DNA of 16,833 bases from Promethearchaeota archaeon. GTDB lineage: Archaea; Asgardarchaeota; Lokiarchaeia; Sigyniarchaeales; SOKP01. The stretch is from NCBI GenBank assembly GCA_019894815.1, contig JAGXNU010000022.1:1-16833 (forward strand). Direction: 5' to 3'. Shown here one piece after another: positions 13,899 through 16,833 of this stretch; the first letter of the stretch is position 1; every line of letters starts with the position of its first letter. The position numbers and the translations under genes were made by a program. The notes below the pieces were generated by a model, which saw only the letters and a program-made list of their open reading frames with translations, was not told the origin of the DNA and made no database searches.

Positions 13899-14489
13899 AT
13901 CCATATCAATAGTCATTTTGCTGTTGGAGTATCTATTGCGTCGGTATTGAATTATTTCTATTCATTTTCATTCTTTGATTTTATTTTAATAGTGGTATTT
14001 TCCTTTATATGTGATTTTGATGTGTTTTTCTCAAAGTACGCAAAAGATCATAATCATAGAATGTTGATAACTCACTCGTTAATTCCAAGCCTTATTATAA
14101 TATTATTGGGATTTATTTTTAATTGGCTTGCTTTAATTTTTAGTGGAATTCTATATTTCATTCACATTCTAGTAGATACATTTGATTGGGGAACAAATCT
14201 ATTTTTTTTACATAAAAAACCTGTTGGTATCAAAACATTAATTTCAGAGGAGGAGTTAGAAAATTTACCCAAATATCTCGCTAACTACAAGCATGATGAA
14301 TCATTTTTTGATGAAAAATATTACACTAATAAGGCTAGTATAGCGATTGAAATAATCCTTTTCGTGATCATGATGGTTACCATCATTATTTTTGCATTAG
14401 AATATATTTTTATCACCATATTTTATTTTATGGGACTGTATTTTCATTTAGCACGGCATTTTCATCTAAAAAAATTAGAAGCACGATAA
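13899..14489 (+). CDS. DUF457/YdjM-like membrane-bound metal-dependent hydrolase
   Basis: Proteins of this type are membrane-embedded, have conserved His and Asp residues thought to bind metal, and have no firmly known substrate. From ATC 13899 the product has 196 residues. It begins Met-His-Ile-Asn-Ser-His-Phe-Ala-Val-Gly, matching the family's N-terminal 'tHfavG' pattern. It continues with the acidic CDFD, then DHNHRMLITHS and HILVDTFDWG. Four to five membrane helices are visible. The first conventional start, TTG 13947, would remove the conserved first His and half of the first helix, so I extended the gene upstream. Its frame is the same as that of the kinase, with only the TGA between them, so stop-codon readthrough is a less likely alternative. 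Confidence 0.75.
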   Translation: MHINSHFAVGVSIASVLNYFYSFSFFDFILIVVFSFICDFDVFFSKYAKDHNHRMLITHSLIPSLIIILLGFIFNWLALIFSGILYFIHILVDTFDWGTNLFFLHKKPVGIKTLISEEELENLPKYLANYKHDESFFDEKYYTNKASIAIEIILFVIMMVTIIIFALEYIFITIFYFMGLYFHLARHFHLKKLEAR

Positions 14490-14578
14490 AATGAAATGAG
14501 TTTATATTTTAAATCAGATATTTTTAAGAACAACATCAATATTGCACTTATTATTGAGATTTTTATTTCAAATTCAAA

Positions 14579-14585
14579 GGTGTGA
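14579..14585 (+). promoter_or_regulatory. Shine-Dalgarno-like site of the OsmC-family gene
   Basis: GGTGTGA is followed three bases later by ATT 14589. An in-frame TGA lies at 14583-14585, so the gene cannot start before 14586. No ATG, GTG or TTG occurs in frame until ATG 14637. Confidence 0.45.
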
Positions 14586-14588
14586 AAA

Positions 14589-15026
14589 ATTTCTGAAGAA
14601 TTAATAGCTAAAGTTGGACTCTCCTTATATGAAGAAATGATTTTTAAATGCGATCTTGGAGATATGAAAGTGAAAGATTGTTACATTGATGAAACTCATG
14701 ATACTGAAGTTGATATGTTTGGACCTAATCCTTCAAGACTCTTGGGTTTAGCTCTTCTTGGTTGTTTAAGTGCAAGTTTTATTTTTTGTTTGAAAAAAAA
14801 AGAACTTACATTGAAAGATTTAACAGCTGATGCAAAAATACATATTGGAAGAAATGAAAAAGGATTTCTAAGGGTTCTTAAAATTGATGTAAATATCAAG
14901 ACAAAAATAAACGATCCTGATACTCGGAAGAGAGCAGAACAATGTAGGAAAATGTTTGAACAATATTGTACTGTAACTCAGGCAGTGAGAGAAGGAATTA
15001 ATGTAAATGTAAATGTTGAGTTTTAA
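14589..15026 (+). CDS. OsmC-family protein (peroxiredoxin-like)
   Basis: OsmC/Ohr proteins reduce organic hydroperoxides with a pair of cysteines. From ATT 14589 the product has 145 residues, the family's normal size. The patterns GPNPSRLLGLALLGCLSASF (C59) and FEQYCTVTQAVREG (C127) give the two family cysteines about 68 residues apart, with the first at the head of the central helix. C67 is an extra cysteine on that helix, and C119 lies shortly before C127. Starting at ATG 14637 would leave 129 residues and remove the first beta strand (EELIAKVGLSLYEE), which looks like genuine OsmC sequence; ATT 14589 with its GGTG site is therefore favoured. The stop overlaps the stop of the convergent radA gene by two bases and the genes by four. 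The physiological substrate is unknown. Confidence 0.85.
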   Translation: MSEELIAKVGLSLYEEMIFKCDLGDMKVKDCYIDETHDTEVDMFGPNPSRLLGLALLGCLSASFIFCLKKKELTLKDLTADAKIHIGRNEKGFLRVLKIDVNIKTKINDPDTRKRAEQCRKMFEQYCTVTQAVREGINVNVNVEF

Positions 15027-16015
15027 TCAATAATCCCATCCTCAGTAATCGAGAAAATGGCATCACTCTCTGGTAAATTTGGGGCATCGATAATTTTGGC
15101 CACGCGTTGCTCTCCTTTACCTTTTCGCAAATAAATCCGTATAGTTGCACCATGAGCGACAATATTCCCGCCTGTTGCTGTTATTGGATTTCCATAGAAT
15201 ACATCAGGTTTTGAAGAAACTTGATTTGTAAAGAATACAGCCATTTCGTCATACATCTCACTAATACGTAAAAGATCATGGATATGCGTATTTAAAATCT
15301 GTTGACGCGTAGCTAGAGTTCCTCTTCCAATGTATTCACTTCTAAAATGCCCGATTAAAGAATCCACAATAACTAATTTAATGTTTTTCTCCTCAATTAT
15401 TTTTGAAGCTTCCTTTATTAGAAGAATTTGATGATCACTATTATATGCCCTACCAACAACAATATTCTGAAGTGCTTGTTTATAATCTATATCTTTAGCA
15501 CTAGCCATTTGAATAATGCGTTCAGGTCTAAAAGTACCTTCTGTATCAATGTATAGTGCACATCCCTCAAGCCCACCATCTTCATAAGAGCGTTGGACAT
15601 TTACACATAATTGGTGAGCTAATTGCGTTTTGCCCGTTCTATATTCTCCAAATACTTCAGTAACAGCACCTGTTTCCAGGCCTCCACCAAGTAAATCATC
15701 TAGATTTTGACCTCCTGTTGAAATTCGTCTCATCACTTTTCTTTTTTCCCAAATCACATCTGCTGACTTGAAACCCATCTGTTCAATATCTTGAGCTGCT
15801 TTTATGAGTTTTTTTGCCGTTTTTTCACCAATACCTGCATCTTCCATCAATCTTGAGAGAGGATACATTGCTAACAAACGTATAGAGATAATACCAGAAG
15901 TCTTCAATTTTTTAAGAGTTACTTCCCCTACTCCTGGTAAATCATCCAGTTCATATTTTGGATTAGAAATTGAGTTCTCATCTTCTCCATTGGTTGGAGC
16001 TTTCTTCTCAGCCAT
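15023..16015 (-). CDS. radA: DNA repair and recombination protein RadA
   Basis: RadA is the archaeal RecA/RAD51 recombinase, which forms filaments on single-stranded DNA and drives strand exchange. The product has 330 residues, a normal length. It has a helix-hairpin-helix domain (about 21-75), the linker polymerisation motif FKSA (82-85), and Walker A GEYRTGKTQ (123-131). It continues with YIDTEGTFRPER, Walker B LVIVDS (214-219), TNQV, the L2 region with archaeal-type PDVFYGNP and GGNIVAHGATIR, and the C-terminal cap PNLPESDAIFSI. The Arg-Thr in Walker A is typical of eukaryotic RAD51 and DMC1 (GEFRTGKTQ), whereas most archaeal RadA have GEFGSGKTQ. No RadA intein is present. The gene appears to have its own promoter. 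Confidence 0.98.
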   Translation of the reverse strand: MAEKKAPTNGEDENSISNPKYELDDLPGVGEVTLKKLKTSGIISIRLLAMYPLSRLMEDAGIGEKTAKKLIKAAQDIEQMGFKSADVIWEKRKVMRRISTGGQNLDDLLGGGLETGAVTEVFGEYRTGKTQLAHQLCVNVQRSYEDGGLEGCALYIDTEGTFRPERIIQMASAKDIDYKQALQNIVVGRAYNSDHQILLIKEASKIIEEKNIKLVIVDSLIGHFRSEYIGRGTLATRQQILNTHIHDLLRISEMYDEMAVFFTNQVSSKPDVFYGNPITATGGNIVAHGATIRIYLRKGKGEQRVAKIIDAPNLPESDAIFSITEDGIID

Positions 16016-16067
16016 GATTAATCAACTATTTTAAAAAATCGCTTTCTTGATATTATATCTTCATAAT

Positions 16068-16077
16068 TATATAAAAA
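16068..16077 (-). promoter_or_regulatory. Possible TATA box of radA
   Basis: On the minus strand TTTTATATAA lies about 57 bases before ATG 16015, predicting a leader of about 30 bases. A second candidate, the palindrome GATATAATATC near 16049-16059, would give a leader of about 12 bases. I cannot decide between them. Confidence 0.3.
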
Positions 16078-16093
16078 TAATACCCAAATATTA

Positions 16094-16121
16094 ATAAAAG
16101 AATAAAAAAATTGTTTTTATT
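16094..16121 (-). terminator. Possible T-rich terminator after the seven-helix membrane gene
   Basis: Just past the stop codon, the minus strand carries a T-rich run (T7, then ATTCTTTTATT). Archaeal intrinsic termination depends mainly on such T tracts. The region is also upstream of radA on the same strand, so it would separate two transcripts. Confidence 0.3.
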
Positions 16122-16814
16122 TTATTTTTTTTTCGGAAGTTCCCCCTCCTTACCACTTCGAGTAATGAGCAATAGTACAATGAATAACATGACACTCATG
16201 AGGAGGGTAAGTACTGCCGTTGCCTCAGGCAACCATAAATAGCTCAAATATAGGAATGGCAAGATAAACAATGCGATAATAACAATAAACATCGGTAAAG
16301 GAACTTCTTCATCCTTGATATCTAGTATCAAGGGGACAATAACTAAAATGATCATTAAAGTTGCTGTTAATCTAAATGCGAATAATATATCTAGATTAAC
16401 CCAAGATTCAAAAGCAAAAGTATCAGTGTAAATATCCGGTAAATTGAATACTAACCAAGGAGTTGTGTTTGTGAGTAGTGCGGGAATGGACACTGGAAGA
16501 ATAGCAGTTATAATTAATTGAACGAGTATAGCTAATGCAAAGTATAAGATAATATCATTTATTTCTTTCTTATCTTGTTTTACACCCCATAGGTCTCTGA
16601 GTAAAGTAACGCACCAAAGGATGAATAATAATAGATATACTCCAAGAATATCAAAGTTTACTATCCACATGAAATTAACGGGTAATAAAGCAACAATGTA
16701 AGCTAGGTAAGCATATTTTTCATTACGTTTGAAAGTGTCAAATGCCAAGAAAACAGCAAAAATAATGACAAATGTCATTAAAACGATAATAGAGTTAATA
16801 TCAAGCGACGCCAC
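16122..16814 (-). CDS. Seven-helix membrane protein, unknown function (5' end may be incomplete)
   Basis: I recognise no family. From GTG 16814 the product has 230 residues with about seven membrane helices (near 9-25, 34-52, 56-77, 85-106, 145-165, 172-196 and 199-220). A longer loop (about 107-142) contains Pro, Trp and aromatic residues (TTPWLVFNLPDIYTDTF) and probably lies outside the cell. The C-terminal tail is short, basic and hydrophilic. Polar residues within the helices are few, and I see no obvious transporter or enzyme motif. The frame stays open from GTG 16814 to the edge of the window with no stop, so the true start could lie further upstream. Confidence 0.65.
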   Translation of the reverse strand: MASLDINSIIVLMTFVIIFAVFLAFDTFKRNEKYAYLAYIVALLPVNFMWIVNFDILGVYLLLFILWCVTLLRDLWGVKQDKKEINDIILYFALAILVQLIITAILPVSIPALLTNTTPWLVFNLPDIYTDTFAFESWVNLDILFAFRLTATLMIILVIVPLILDIKDEEVPLPMFIVIIALFILPFLYLSYLWLPEATAVLTLLMSVMLFIVLLLITRSGKEGELPKKK

Positions 16815-16833
16815 GATTATACCATCTTTTAAT

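Noticed and set aside
1..16833. CRISPR array, insertion sequence, prophage or defence island
   Set aside because: There are no regularly spaced repeats, terminal inverted repeats, transposase, integrase or phage genes. The genes are mostly housekeeping with uniform composition.

Overview
The window is archaeal: an A-type ATP synthase operon, RadA with the FxxA and helix-hairpin-helix layout, an EndA-type tRNA-splicing endonuclease, TATA-like boxes about 25 bases before several start codons, and GGTGAT Shine-Dalgarno (SD) sites matching an archaeal 16S 3' end. The DNA is AT-rich (roughly 30% G+C by eye) and nearly fully coding. The RadA Walker A motif has the RAD51/DMC1-like form (GEYRTGKTQ), and several small membrane and coiled-coil proteins have no family I recognise. 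This would fit an uncultured lineage such as the Asgard archaea, but that placement is a low-confidence inference.

Layout. Positions 2-163 hold the 3' end of a PhoU-like (DUF47) gene. A TATA-like box then precedes a nine-gene ATP synthase operon (267-9322), in the order K-C-H-F-E-A-B-D-I: proteolipid ring, central-stalk connector, peripheral stalk H, central-stalk F, peripheral stalk E, catalytic A, non-catalytic B, rotor shaft D and membrane stator I. From gene C on the genes overlap or nearly touch, which implies translational coupling. A small two-helix membrane protein with a C-terminal zinc ribbon follows 26 bases later and converges on endA (minus strand). A divergent spacer of about 250 bases separates endA from a MEMO-family gene. 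Next come a coiled-coil protein of unknown function, a short spacer with a doubtful micro-ORF, a PfkB-family sugar/nucleoside kinase, a DUF457/YdjM-like membrane metal-dependent hydrolase and an OsmC-family protein. The OsmC gene converges on radA (minus strand) with a 4-base overlap of stop codons. The window ends with a seven-helix membrane protein (minus strand) whose reading frame stays open to the window edge.

The ATP synthase genes together encode a complete rotary enzyme. The other genes are single housekeeping or unknown functions with no evident shared pathway.

The most interesting signal is how genes start. Several downstream genes have their SD site built from the previous gene's last glycine codon plus its TGA stop (GGN-TGA). 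In at least three of them the best-placed start, judged by SD spacing and by conserved N-terminal residues, is ATT or ATC rather than ATG, GTG or TTG. By contrast, genes that begin transcription units tend to have a TATA-like box so close to the start codon that the mRNA should be nearly leaderless. I found no tRNA, rRNA, CRISPR array or insertion sequence.
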